Shown: positions 11,900-19,824 of the stretch, piece by piece
Layout of the letters: every line of letters begins with the position of its first letter
Position numbering within the stretch: position 1 is the first letter of the stretch
DNA from: Hymenobacter sedentarius
GTDB taxonomy: Bacteria > Bacteroidota > Bacteroidia > Cytophagales > Hymenobacteraceae
Direction of reading: 5' to 3'
Assembly (NCBI RefSeq): GCF_001507645.1
Contig: NZ_CP013909.1
Location: 124,001 to 188,000, forward strand
DNA length: 64,000 bases
Position numbers and translations under genes: made by a program
Notes under the pieces: generated by a model
Seen by the model: only the letters and a program-made list of their open reading frames with translations
Told to the model about the DNA's origin: nothing
The model's database searches: none

Positions 11900-12757
11900 C
11901 TATTTCAGAAAATTGAGCAGCAGCGCGTTTACTTCATCAGGCATCTCGTGCTGCACCCAGTGGCTGGAGGGCAGGTACGTAAGGCGGCCGGCATCGCACA
12001 GCTGCAGACTCTGTCGGGCCAGGTCAGCCTCCAGAAAGGCATCGTTTTCACCCCAAATGATGTGCATGGGCACTTTCACCCGGCCGGTTTTGCTGAGCCG
12101 GCCTACAAAGCGACCCGCCGCGCGGTACCAGTTTATCATGCTGCGCATGGCGCGCGGCTGGTTCCAGGCGTCGCGGTAGGCCTCTAGGTCTTGGTGGCTG
12201 AAAACGCCGTCGGCACTGGTGCGCTGCATGGCCTGGCGGGCGGCCCACCAGTTGCGGAGCCGCGCCAGGCCCTCGGGCAGCCACGGCAATTGGAAGAAAA
12301 ACACGTACCAGCTTTTGGCAAACTGCCGGGGGTTGTTGCGCAGGGCCTGGGCAAGCACCTGCGGGTGGGGCACATTGAGCACCGCCGCGCGGTGGATGCG
12401 GGCCGGGTAGTGCGCCGCCAGGTACCAGGCCACGGCCGCGCCCCAGTCGTGGCCCACCACGGCGGCGGTTTGCGCGCCCGTGGCGTCCATCAGCCCAAGT
12501 ACATCGGCGGCCAGCTTGTCGATGGTGTAGTCCTGCACGTGGTGGGGCTTGTCGCTTAGGTTGTAGCCGCGCTGGTCGGGCGCCCATACCCGGAAACCTG
12601 CTTGGGCCAGCGGCCCCATCTGGTAGCGCCAAGCATGCCAGCCTTCCGGGAAGCCGTGCAGCAGCAACACCAGCGGCCCGGCGGCCGGCCCGCTTTGGGC
12701 CACGTGCAGCTGCAGGCCGTTGGTGGGCACCTGCTGGTGTTCGACGGGGTAAGCCAT
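11900..12757 (-). CDS. Alpha/beta hydrolase, epoxide hydrolase-like
   Basis: 285 residues from the ATG at 12757 (MAYPVEHQQVPTNGLQLHVA). The longer frame upstream lacks family resemblance. Oxyanion motif HGFPE at 34-38, nucleophile Asp104 in GHDWGAA, acid Asp239 in GENDAFL and catalytic His266 in SSHWVQHE give a complete epoxide hydrolase/dehalogenase triad. Tyr151 in SWYVFFFQLPW and Tyr211 in INWYRA occupy the places of the two ring-opening tyrosines of soluble epoxide hydrolases, which favours epoxide hydrolysis over dehalogenation. It lies inside the TIGR03916/TIGR03915 cluster, an unusual partner; whether its substrate has to do with that pair is unknown. Confidence 0.88.
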   Translation of the reverse strand: MAYPVEHQQVPTNGLQLHVAQSGPAAGPLVLLLHGFPEGWHAWRYQMGPLAQAGFRVWAPDQRGYNLSDKPHHVQDYTIDKLAADVLGLMDATGAQTAAVVGHDWGAAVAWYLAAHYPARIHRAAVLNVPHPQVLAQALRNNPRQFAKSWYVFFFQLPWLPEGLARLRNWWAARQAMQRTSADGVFSHQDLEAYRDAWNQPRAMRSMINWYRAAGRFVGRLSKTGRVKVPMHIIWGENDAFLEADLARQSLQLCDAGRLTYLPSSHWVQHEMPDEVNALLLNFLK

Positions 12758-12792
12758 ATGCCCAATACCGGCGCCGATGCCCAGAAGTTGCG

Positions 12793-13062
12793 CTAAGCGG
12801 CTTGCTGGGCGTCGCCGTCGGCCATGCGTGCCATGGCCCGGGCGCGGGCATCGTCGTGCATCTGGCGCACCAGGGGCATGAGTTCGCTGATGCGGCAGCA
12901 GCACGAGAGGCGGGCTACTTTATCGGAGGCCGGGATGCGAGCGGGCTGGGGCTGGCGGTGAATAACTTTCATAACGGAGAAAAAAATGTCGTGCTGGACG
13001 CCGCCCAGGCTGCTTTTCTGCAGCGGCGAGGGGCCGTTCGAAAAAAGGAGGTCGTAGTTCAT
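12793..13062 (-). CDS. Small hypothetical protein in the radical SAM cluster
   Basis: 89 residues from the ATG at 13062, only 5 bp after the stop of the TIGR03916 gene; an alternative ATG at 12972 would give 59 residues (MKVIHRQPQPARIPASDKVA...). The C-terminal half is helical and charged (ELMPLVRQMHDDARARAMAR) and a cysteine cluster LSCCCRIS lies before it. No recognised domain. The tight spacing suggests translation with its neighbours; whether it is a real protein or a leader region is not certain. Confidence 0.5.
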   Translation of the reverse strand: MNYDLLFSNGPSPLQKSSLGGVQHDIFFSVMKVIHRQPQPARIPASDKVARLSCCCRISELMPLVRQMHDDARARAMARMADGDAQQAA

Positions 13063-13067
13063 GTCGA

Positions 13068-14336
13068 TTAAGAAGCCTGGGCGAATAAGTCGAGCTGCTG
13101 CGTGACCAGGGCCGAGCGCACCGAGCCGGCGCCGAACAGAATCTGGCGGCGCACCTGCTGCTCGCTCAACTCGCCGATGATGGGCTGGTGCTCGCCCTGG
13201 CAGGTAAGGAAGTATTTGGCCCGCTTGAGCACCACGCCCAGCTGGCGCAGGGTTTCCATGTTGAGGGTGGTGAAGCGGCGGGCGGCCACGATTTTTTTGG
13301 CCGAGCGCGCGCCCACGCCGGGAATGCGCAGTATCATTTCGTACTCGGCCGTGTTCACGTCCACCGGAAAAACGTGGCGGTTGCGCAGGGCCCAGGCCAG
13401 CTTGGGGTCAATCTCGAGGTCGAGGTGCGGGTGGGCCGGGTCGAGGATTTCGTCGGCGTGGAAGCCGTAGAAGCGCATCAGCCAGTCGGTCTGGTACAGG
13501 CGGTGCTCCCGGATAACGGGCGGCTGCGTCACCTGCGGCAGGCGGGCGTCGTCAGTCACGGGGATATAGCCGGAGTAGTACACGCGCTTCAGCCCGTAGC
13601 CCTGGTAGAGCGAGTCGGTGAGATTGATGATTTGCAGGTCCGTTTCGGCGCTGGCGCCCACAATGAGCTGCGTCGTCTGGCCGGCCGTAGCGAAAGAAGG
13701 CACCTTCTTGAACAGCGCCTTCTCCTCCTTATTCTGGGCAATACCGTCACGAATCTGGCCCATGGGGGTCAGGATTTCCTGGTAGTTCTTCTCGGGCGCC
13801 AGCGTAGTGAGGGCCAGCTCCGAAGGCAGCTCAATATTTACGCTCAGGCGGTCGGCGTACAGGCCGGCTTCCTGAATCAATTCCTCCGAAGCGCCCGGAA
13901 TGGTTTTGACGTGGATGTAGCCGTTGAACTTGTGCTCGGTGCGCAGCTTCTTCACGATGCGCACCAACCGTTCCATGGTGTAGTCGGGGCTCGAGAAAAT
14001 GCCGGAGCTCAGAAACAGCCCTTCGATGTAGTTGCGACGGTAGAAGTTGATGGTGAGGTCCACCACTTCGTCCACGGTGAAGGCGGCGCGTTTCACGTCG
14101 TTGGAGCGGCGCGACACGCAGTAGGCGCAGTCGAAAATGCAGTGGTTGGTAAGCAGAATCTTGAGCAAGCTCACGCAGCGGCCGTCTTCGGTATAGCTGT
14201 GGCAGATGCCCATGCCCTCAGCATTGCCGAGGCCCTTGTTCTCGTTTTTGCGCTTGCCACCGCTGCTGCTGCACGAAGCATCATACTTCGCGGCATCAGC
14301 TAATATGCTTAGTTTCTCTTGAATGCGCTCGTTCAT
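13068..14336 (-). CDS. TIGR03916 putative DNA modification/repair radical SAM protein
   Basis: 422 residues. The radical SAM cluster motif CX3CX2C is at Cys66, Cys70, Cys73 (NHCIFDCAYC). Upstream, CSSSGGKRKNENKGLG and GMGICHSYTEDGRCVSLLK are highly characteristic of this family. The C-terminus carries a helix-hairpin-helix DNA-binding motif (ILRIPGVGARSAKKIVAARR). The protein resembles SplB-type lyases at a distance. With the TIGR03915 protein it forms a conserved two-gene unit thought to act on DNA damage or modification; the substrate is unknown. It is the first gene of the minus-strand cluster that ends at 10966. Confidence 0.93.
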   Translation of the reverse strand: MNERIQEKLSILADAAKYDASCSSSGGKRKNENKGLGNAEGMGICHSYTEDGRCVSLLKILLTNHCIFDCAYCVSRRSNDVKRAAFTVDEVVDLTINFYRRNYIEGLFLSSGIFSSPDYTMERLVRIVKKLRTEHKFNGYIHVKTIPGASEELIQEAGLYADRLSVNIELPSELALTTLAPEKNYQEILTPMGQIRDGIAQNKEEKALFKKVPSFATAGQTTQLIVGASAETDLQIINLTDSLYQGYGLKRVYYSGYIPVTDDARLPQVTQPPVIREHRLYQTDWLMRFYGFHADEILDPAHPHLDLEIDPKLAWALRNRHVFPVDVNTAEYEMILRIPGVGARSAKKIVAARRFTTLNMETLRQLGVVLKRAKYFLTCQGEHQPIIGELSEQQVRRQILFGAGSVRSALVTQQLDLFAQAS

Positions 14337-14532
14337 GAGGAATGGCTGGCTTTTCGCCTTAAAAGTAGTTAAAAGCGGCCATATAGACGCAAAGTGTTAA
14401 GCTAATTTTTTTGGTAATAGTTTCTTTTTCTTGAAAAAGAAATGCTAGCCCAATGCTGATTTTTTAGCAAAGAAGTGGCGTGCACATGCTGGCCCCGGCT
14501 CCTTTTCGTAATTTGCAGCGTTGCGCCCCATT

Positions 14533-16494
14533 ATGAGCTTTCGCGGTTGTGTCCTGTTGGTCTTTGTTTGGCTTGGCCTGGGCGCCCGGGCGGCCCAGGC
14601 GCAGACGTTTGACCCGCGCTCGGCCGTGCCGCCCGACTCCCTCAAGGCCAGCGAGGAAATCCTGCCCCACCGCGCCGACTCCCTTCGCCAGCGCTTCGAC
14701 GAAGAGCGGGTCATCAACCGCCTGAAAGCTTACTCGCGCCGCAAAACCATTGCGGGCCGCGCCGTTTCGGCGCTGTTCAACTTCACCCAACGCAAGCAAG
14801 AACAGGCCGGCCTCGACGCCGTGCTGCTGGACCGGCAGTTCGACCGCCACAACTTCAAAATCGTGCGGCGCGTCGACATCCGCACCCTGGACGCCTTCGG
14901 CTACAGCCTCACCGACTCGACCAAGGTGCCGCGCACGTTCTGGGAAAAGTCGGGCAACACGCTCCACATCAAGACCGCCCGCTCCCGGGTGCGGCAGGTG
15001 CTGCTGTTTCGGCCGGGCCAGCCGCTGGAGCCCCAGGCCCTGGCCGAATCGGAACGCCTGCTGCGCCAAACGCCCGAAATTCTGGACGCGCGCGTGCTGG
15101 TTAACGAAGCCACCACCACCCGCGACAGCGTCGACATTGAGGTGCTCACCACCGACGTGTTCAGCATCACGGCCGGCTATGAGTTGGGCTCGCCCACGTC
15201 GGGCCTCATCACCTTCGGCGACGAGAACTTTCTCGGCCAGGGCCACCAGCTCCAGAACGCCTACCGCTACGGGCGCGGCCTGAGCACCGAAAACCACGAA
15301 CAGCCCCAGCAATGGTCGTACGATGGCAGCTACACGGCCCCGTTCCGCAACTTTGTGTACGCCCAGGCCCGCTACCGCAACGAGTACAACTACCGCTCGG
15401 GCGGGGTGTCGGTGCAGCGCGACTTCTACTCGCCCCGGGCCCGGTACGCGGGGGCGCTCAACCTGAACAGCATCAGCCAGAACATCGCCTTCACCGCCCC
15501 ACCCCCGGGCGAGCCCTACCGCTACCACCCGCTGCGCTACACCGTGCAGGATGCCTGGGTGGGCCGGGCCCTGCGCCTGCGCTCCTACGACCTGGGCTAC
15601 GAAAACCCCGGCCGCGTGATTCTCTCGGCCCGGGTGTACCACACCGCCTACAGCACCATCCCCCAGCCCGACCCCGACCTGGTGCTGCAAAACCCGCCCA
15701 ACTTCCGCAACGGCACGCTGCTGCTGGGAACGGTGGGCTACTCCGTGCGCCGCTACTATAAGGACCGGTACCTATTCGGCTTTGGCCGCACCGAAGACGT
15801 ACCCACCGGCACGCTGCTGAGCTTCACGGCCGGCTACGACCTCAACAGCGTGGTGCCGCGCCGCTACGTGGACGTGCGCCTGGCAGCGGCCGGATTCAGC
15901 ACGGGCAGCGGCTACTTATACGCTGCCGCCGACCTAGGCTCGTACCAGCTGCTGAAAGACCACAAGTGGGAACAAGGCCTGCTGTCCACCGAATTCACCT
16001 CGTTTACCAAGCTCTACCACTTCGGCAACTGGCAGTACCGGCACTTTCTGAGCAGCCGGGCCACCGTAGGCTTCAACCGCCGGCCGGGCGAGTTCCTACA
16101 GGGCATCACCAACGAGCGCGGCTTGCGCGGCTTCTCGCCGGGGCAGCCCATTGCGGCCACCAGCCGCTTTGTGGTCAACTACGAAACCACGCTGTTTACG
16201 CCGCTCTCGCTGCTGGGCTTCCGGCTTGCGGGTATTGCCTTTGCCGATGCGGCCTGGGTGAGCGACCGGCCCCGGGGCGGCTCGCCCTTCAGCGGCGTGC
16301 CCTATACTGGCTTTGGGCTGGGCCTGCGCTTCCGCAACGAGTTCACGGCCCTACGCACCTTCCAGCTGCTGATTGGCTACTACCCGCGCGGCCTGAACTC
16401 GGCCACCGGCGTGCGCTTGTTCGAGACCTCGCGCGAAACCGTCACCTTCACCGACTTTGGGTTGGGCCAGCCCGGCACGGGGCAGTACCAGTAA
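14533..16494 (+). CDS. Omp85/BamA-like outer-membrane protein
   Basis: 653 residues from the ATG at 14533, which begins a signal peptide (MSFRGCVLLVFVWLGLGARA, then AQAQ). About residues 150-220 look like a POTRA domain (VRQVLLFRPGQPLEPQALAE, ILDARVLV, DSVDIEVLTTDVFSI). The rest is a 16-strand-type beta-barrel sequence rich in aromatic alternation, with GLRGFSPGQP near 530-540 in the position of the VRGF/Y motif of Omp85 barrels. The protein should sit in the outer membrane; members assemble proteins or move lipids. It is shorter than BamA (one recognisable POTRA), so a TamA-like or accessory role is more likely than BamA itself. Confidence 0.78.
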   Translation: MSFRGCVLLVFVWLGLGARAAQAQTFDPRSAVPPDSLKASEEILPHRADSLRQRFDEERVINRLKAYSRRKTIAGRAVSALFNFTQRKQEQAGLDAVLLDRQFDRHNFKIVRRVDIRTLDAFGYSLTDSTKVPRTFWEKSGNTLHIKTARSRVRQVLLFRPGQPLEPQALAESERLLRQTPEILDARVLVNEATTTRDSVDIEVLTTDVFSITAGYELGSPTSGLITFGDENFLGQGHQLQNAYRYGRGLSTENHEQPQQWSYDGSYTAPFRNFVYAQARYRNEYNYRSGGVSVQRDFYSPRARYAGALNLNSISQNIAFTAPPPGEPYRYHPLRYTVQDAWVGRALRLRSYDLGYENPGRVILSARVYHTAYSTIPQPDPDLVLQNPPNFRNGTLLLGTVGYSVRRYYKDRYLFGFGRTEDVPTGTLLSFTAGYDLNSVVPRRYVDVRLAAAGFSTGSGYLYAAADLGSYQLLKDHKWEQGLLSTEFTSFTKLYHFGNWQYRHFLSSRATVGFNRRPGEFLQGITNERGLRGFSPGQPIAATSRFVVNYETTLFTPLSLLGFRLAGIAFADAAWVSDRPRGGSPFSGVPYTGFGLGLRFRNEFTALRTFQLLIGYYPRGLNSATGVRLFETSRETVTFTDFGLGQPGTGQYQ

Positions 16495-16515
16495 AGGCAG
16501 CATACCGAAATAAAA

Positions 16516-16577
16516 ACGGGGTAGAGGCCCCACGCTCGTTGCCAAGCGTGGGGCCTCTACTGGGGCCTCTACCCCGT
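16516..16577. terminator. Alternative hairpins between convergent genes
   Basis: The left arm ACGGGGTAGAGGCCCCA (16516-16532) is perfectly complementary to 16561-16577, and part of it extended by ACGCT can instead pair with AGCGTGGGGCCTCTAC at 16545-16560. Two tandem copies of GGGGCCTCTAC thus compete for one arm. No clear T-tract follows, so termination is inferred from position between the Omp85-like and TonB-like genes. Confidence 0.55.
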
Positions 16578-16602
16578 CTGGAGTTCTCTTAGAAAGCGCC
16601 TT

Positions 16603-17103
16603 CTACCGCTCCGTATTGAAGGAGATGGGCACAGTGCAAGCCACGCGCACGGGCTGGCCGTTTACGCGGCCGGGCTCCCAGGCGGGCATCAGCCACACCA
16701 GGCGCAGAGCCTCGTCGTTGAGGCCGTTGCCGGGACCACGCACCACGTGCGCATCCTGCACTTTGCCCTCGGCATTCAGTACGAAGTTGACGTACACCTT
16801 GCCGGAAATGTGGCGCTGCATCGCCTGGGCGGGGTAGCGAATCGACTTGGTCAGATAAGCAGTGAAGGCTTTGTCGCCACCCACAAATTGGGGCCGCACC
16901 TCGGGGTTGATGTACACCGAATCGGGGTACACGGCGGGCTGCATTGCCGTCATGGGCACAGCCAGGGTAGCTGGTGTGGCCGCCGGGGTGGCCGCCGGAG
17001 TTGCCACTTTGGAGCTTACCTGAGCCAAGGTCTGCCCTTTGGCCGCCACCCCAGATAAGGCGATGAAAGCTAGAAATGCATGGAAGCGTAAAGATTGAAG
17101 CAT
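16603..17103 (-). CDS. Energy transducer TonB-domain protein
   Basis: 166 residues with a signal sequence (MLQSLRFHAFLAFIALSGVA, then AKGQ), an alanine/threonine/proline linker (residues about 30-50) and a C-terminal TonB domain of about 85 residues (IRYPAQAMQRHISGKVYVNF, VLNAEGKVQDAHVVRGPGNG, LMPAWEPGRVNGQPVRV). There is no membrane anchor typical of classic TonB after processing, so it may be a secreted or periplasmic TonB-domain protein rather than the energy transducer proper. Such single-domain proteins are common in Bacteroidota and their role is not settled. Confidence 0.82.
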   Translation of the reverse strand: MLQSLRFHAFLAFIALSGVAAKGQTLAQVSSKVATPAATPAATPATLAVPMTAMQPAVYPDSVYINPEVRPQFVGGDKAFTAYLTKSIRYPAQAMQRHISGKVYVNFVLNAEGKVQDAHVVRGPGNGLNDEALRLVWLMPAWEPGRVNGQPVRVACTVPISFNTER

Positions 17104-17414
17104 GCTAGTAGAGGTTTAGGTTAAGAATCAAAAGCAAGTCAGAAAATCATTCTATGAATTAACAACGAATTTCTCCAGAAGCTGGATTTAAGCAAATTGT
17201 CTTTTCAGTGGAATAGCGAAATAGTAAGATAGAATATGTGGATAAGGTTACAGATTGCATTTGGCTTCAAATGGATGCAATTGATGATGCAATATATAAC
17301 TCTTGCCCTCACATTTCAATATTATCTTTTTGTACCTTTTGCACTTATCCCATTTTCGTAATTGCTATATTTCAACGGTTTTATTGCATATTTCCATAAA
17401 CAATCACGAAATAC
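17104..17414. other. AT-rich intergenic region before the ars operon
   Basis: About 310 bp, clearly richer in A and T than the surroundings, between the divergent TonB-domain gene and the ars promoter. I see no open frame with coding character, no repeat and no structured RNA that I recognise. The end of it leads into the ars promoter. Confidence 0.5.
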
Positions 17415-17445
17415 TTGACCAGGGCCAAGCAATGGAATACTTTTG
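17415..17445 (+). promoter_or_regulatory. Bacteroidota-type promoter of the ars operon
   Basis: TTG at 17415-17417 and TACTTTTG at 17438-17445 match the -33 (TTG) and -7 (TAnnTTTG) elements of Bacteroidota promoters with a 20-bp spacer. The predicted transcription start is near 17452, 28 bp before the arsR ATG. Confidence 0.8.
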
Positions 17446-17447
17446 TC

Positions 17448-17468
17448 ATCGTTAATCGACGATAAACG
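17448..17468. promoter_or_regulatory. Probable ArsR operator
   Basis: Inverted repeat CGTTAATCG-A-CGATAAACG (17450-17468), 8 of 9 positions symmetric; the overlapping ATCGTTAATCGACGAT gives a second symmetric reading. It covers the predicted transcription start of the operon, the expected place for an ArsR-type repressor to block transcription. Confidence 0.72.
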
Positions 17469-17479
17469 AAATAACTCCC

Positions 17480-17815
17480 ATGGCAGCCCACAAGCGCGAA
17501 CAGTTCACCGAAGCCGAACAGCAAATCGCCGTTATCGCCAAAGCCCTGGGGCACCCGGCGCGGGTGGCCATCCTGCAACTGCTGGCCCAGCGGCAGTCGT
17601 GCGTGTGCGGCGAGCTGGTGCTGGAGCTGCCCATCTCCCAAAGCACCGTCTCGCAGCACCTCAAAGAGTTGAAAACGGCCGGCTTGGTGCAGGGCGAAGT
17701 CGACGGCCCGCGCGTGTGCTACTGCATCGACCGGGCCGGCTGGGACCGCGCCCGCCAGCTCCTCGGCAACCTGCTGGCCGAGTTGCCGCTGCCTGCGGCC
17801 GGCTGCGCCTGCTAG
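17480..17815 (+). CDS. arsR: ArsR/SmtB family arsenic-responsive repressor
   Basis: 111 residues with a winged helix-turn-helix ([20 protein letters not shown], then [20 protein letters not shown]). Cys41 and Cys43 in SCVCGEL lie at the ELCVC-type metal-binding helix of ArsR proteins; further cysteines at 80, 82, 109 and 111 could add ligands. The protein should bind the operator just upstream and release it on binding As(III) or a trivalent organoarsenical. It is the first gene of a five-gene operon. The ATG at 17480 follows the predicted transcription start by 28 bp. Confidence 0.93.
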   Translation: MAAHKREQFTEAEQQIAVIAKALGHPARVAILQLLAQRQSCVCGELVLELPISQSTVSQHLKELKTAGLVQGEVDGPRVCYCIDRAGWDRARQLLGNLLAELPLPAAGCAC

Positions 17816-17860
17816 AATTCTCCCTCCCCTTTCCTCCTTTCATCTTATTCCTTACACGTC

Positions 17861-18433
17861 ATGGAAGTTTCTGTTTTTCCCCGCATGCACGTCTCGCTCT
17901 ACGTGTCTGACCTGACCGCCACGGTCAACTTTTACACGGCCTTCTTCGGACAGCCGGCTACCAAGATTAAGCGCGGCTACGCCAAGTACGTGCTCGACAA
18001 GCCTTCGCTGATTATCTCCTTCGTAGAAAACCCCGACCGCGTGCAAAGCCACTTCGGCCACTTGGGCTTCCAGGTAGAAACGGTGGAGGAACTGGACGAG
18101 CGCCTGGCCGTGGCCCGCAAGGCCGGCCTGGTGAGCCGCGAGGAAATAGGCACCAGCTGCTGCTACGCCAAGCAGGACAAGTTCTGGGTGAACGACCCCG
18201 ACGGCGTGGAGTGGGAAGTGTACTACTTCCACGCCGACGCCGAGTTCAACGACCCGCGCTACCAGGACGAGTACGACGCGGCCAGTGATAGCAGCCAATG
18301 CTGCATTGCGCCTGCCAAGCAAACCGCCCCAGCTGCAGAGGAAGTGCTGACGACTGCGCCCATGCCCTTCACGCTGGTAGAGGCCACGCCCGCTACGGCT
18401 ACCACGTGCACGCCCGGTGGAGGCTGCTGCTAA
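17861..18433 (+). CDS. arsI: ArsI/CadI family C-As lyase-like dioxygenase
   Basis: 190 residues. Residues 1-130 are a vicinal-oxygen-chelate domain (MHVSLYVSDLTATVNFYTAF; SHFGHLGFQVETVEEL; FWVNDPDGVEWEVYYFHAD). The adjacent pair Cys100-Cys101 in GTSCCYAKQDKFW is the hallmark trivalent-arsenical site of ArsI; His10, His67 and Glu119 are candidate iron ligands. ArsI cleaves the carbon-arsenic bond of trivalent methyl- and aromatic arsenicals. The C-terminal 45 residues form a tail with further cysteine pairs (SSQCCIAP, CTPGGGCC), which may bind metal or arsenic. It follows arsR by 45 bp. A CadI-like role in cadmium response is an alternative, but the ars context favours ArsI. Confidence 0.85.
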   Translation: MEVSVFPRMHVSLYVSDLTATVNFYTAFFGQPATKIKRGYAKYVLDKPSLIISFVENPDRVQSHFGHLGFQVETVEELDERLAVARKAGLVSREEIGTSCCYAKQDKFWVNDPDGVEWEVYYFHADAEFNDPRYQDEYDAASDSSQCCIAPAKQTAPAAEEVLTTAPMPFTLVEATPATATTCTPGGGCC

Positions 18434-18470
18434 CAGTTAATAATCGTCTGCTCGACGTCCATCAAGTGTC

Positions 18471-18553
18471 TGTCATGCTGACGAAGGAAGCATCTTATCA
18501 CGTCCGGACGACTCGTTCCTCGGTGAGAAGATGCTTCCTTCGTCAGCATGACA
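18471..18553. repeat. Family A hairpin repeat, copy 2, inside the ars operon
   Basis: Inverted repeat with arms TGTCATGCTGACGAAGGAAG+CATCTT (18471-18496) and its perfect complement at 18528-18553, loop about 31 bp. It fills most of the 200-bp gap between arsI and the acetyltransferase gene and could attenuate or stabilise the operon transcript. Confidence 0.85.
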
Positions 18554-18634
18554 GAGGATTTGCAGGACAAAAGACGCGGGCGAGACACCTCATTAGTAAG
18601 GCAAACACCAATCACCTTTCAGCTCAATTCACCC

Positions 18635-19147
18635 ATGAAAATCCTGCCCATGACTGCTGTCCACTGGCCTGCCGTGCGCACTATTTATGCCGAAGGCATG
18701 GCCACGGGCAATGCCACCTTCGCCACCGAGCCGCCCACTTGGGAGGAGTGGAACGCCAGCCACCTGCCCACCTGTCGGCTGGTAGCCGTGGCCGAAACTG
18801 AGCCGGAAACGGTATTGGGCTGGGCGGCCCTCACCCCCGTTTCGGGGCGCTGCGTGTATGCGGGCGTAGGCGAAGTGAGCGTGTACGTTGCCGATGGCGC
18901 CCGCGGGCAGGGCGTGGGCCGGGCCCTGCTGGCGGCACTGGTAAAGGAGTCGGAACTAAACGGCCTGTGGACGCTGCAGGCCGGCATTTTCCCGGAAAAT
19001 GGTGCCAGCGTGCACTTGCACGAGGCCAACGGCTTCCGGCAAGTGGGCCGGCGCGAGCGGATTGGGCAGCTCCACGGACAGTGGCGCGATACCCTGCTGC
19101 TCGAGCGCCGCAGCGCGGTGGTGGGCGCGGCCCCGCTCGCTTCGTGA
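18635..19147 (+). CDS. GNAT acetyltransferase, ArsN1-like
   Basis: 170 residues from the ATG at 18635 (MKILPMTAVHWPAVRTIYAE). The segment GMATGNATFATEPPTWEEWN and the acetyl-CoA loop VADGARGQGVGRALLAALV, followed by GIFPENGASVHLHEANGFRQ, match the phosphinothricin/arsinothricin acetyltransferase group. Members acetylate amino groups of glutamate-analogue toxins or methionine derivatives. The ars operon position makes an ArsN1-type role, acetylating the organoarsenical antibiotic arsinothricin, the best guess, but sequence alone does not separate it from other PAT-like enzymes. Its TGA overlaps the GTG start of the aquaporin gene. Confidence 0.78.
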   Translation: MKILPMTAVHWPAVRTIYAEGMATGNATFATEPPTWEEWNASHLPTCRLVAVAETEPETVLGWAALTPVSGRCVYAGVGEVSVYVADGARGQGVGRALLAALVKESELNGLWTLQAGIFPENGASVHLHEANGFRQVGRRERIGQLHGQWRDTLLLERRSAVVGAAPLAS

Positions 19148-19824
19148 AGCCCTCGCTGCGCCATAGTCTGCTAGCCGAGGCCTTGGGCACGGCCGTGCTA
19201 CTGGCTTTCGGTACCGGGGCCGCCGTCGTGAACGAGCAGACCCACGCTCTGGGTCACGGCGGCGTGGCAGCGGCGTTTGGGCTGGTGGTGCTGGTGCTCA
19301 TTCAGAGCCTGGGCGCCGTTAGCGGCGCGCACGTCAACCCGGCTGTGACCGTTGCCTTCTGGGCGGCCGGGCGCTTTCCGGGTGCGCGGGTGCTACCGTA
19401 CGTGGGCGCCCAGCTGGTGGGCGCGCTGGCGGGCAGCGGCCTAGTGAAGCTGCTGGCCACCGAAGGCTCTACCCTGGGCGCCACCCTGCCGGCCCACGGC
19501 CCCGGCCAGGCCTTTGGGATAGAACTGGCCCTCACCTTCTGGCTGATGCTTGTGATTCTGCGCGTCACGGCTGGCGCTAAAGAAGAGGGTTTGCTGGCGG
19601 GCCTCGCCATCGCGGCCACCGTGGGGCTCGAAGCCTTGGTGGCTGGGCCCCTCACCGGCGCTTCCATGAACCCGGCCCGCTCCTTGGCACCGGCATTGGT
19701 TAGCGGACACCTCGCCTATGCCTGGCTGTACGTGGTGGCCCCGCTGGCGGGGGCGCTGCTGGCCGTGGCCTTCGACCGATTATTGCAACTCAAACCATCT
19801 CTCGACACCCGTTCGACCCCATGA
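19144..19824 (+). CDS. Aquaporin/aquaglyceroporin in ars operon (AqpS-like)
   Basis: 226 residues from the GTG at 19144, which overlaps the preceding TGA (GTGA), so translation is coupled. Six membrane segments and both pore boxes are present: NPA at 65-67 (SGAHVNPAVTVA) and NPA at 176-178 followed by selectivity Arg179 (ASMNPARSLAPAL). Aquaglyceroporins conduct uncharged As(OH)3. In Sinorhizobium meliloti AqpS replaces an ArsB pump and lets arsenite produced by ArsC leave the cell down its gradient. The same logic probably applies here, because no ArsB or Acr3 gene is in the operon. Confidence 0.9.
   Translation: MKPSLRHSLLAEALGTAVLLAFGTGAAVVNEQTHALGHGGVAAAFGLVVLVLIQSLGAVSGAHVNPAVTVAFWAAGRFPGARVLPYVGAQLVGALAGSGLVKLLATEGSTLGATLPAHGPGQAFGIELALTFWLMLVILRVTAGAKEEGLLAGLAIAATVGLEALVAGPLTGASMNPARSLAPALVSGHLAYAWLYVVAPLAGALLAVAFDRLLQLKPSLDTRSTP

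Noticed and set aside
13188..14303. A 371-codon plus-strand frame
   Set aside because: Antisense to the TIGR03916 radical SAM gene, which has clear motifs.
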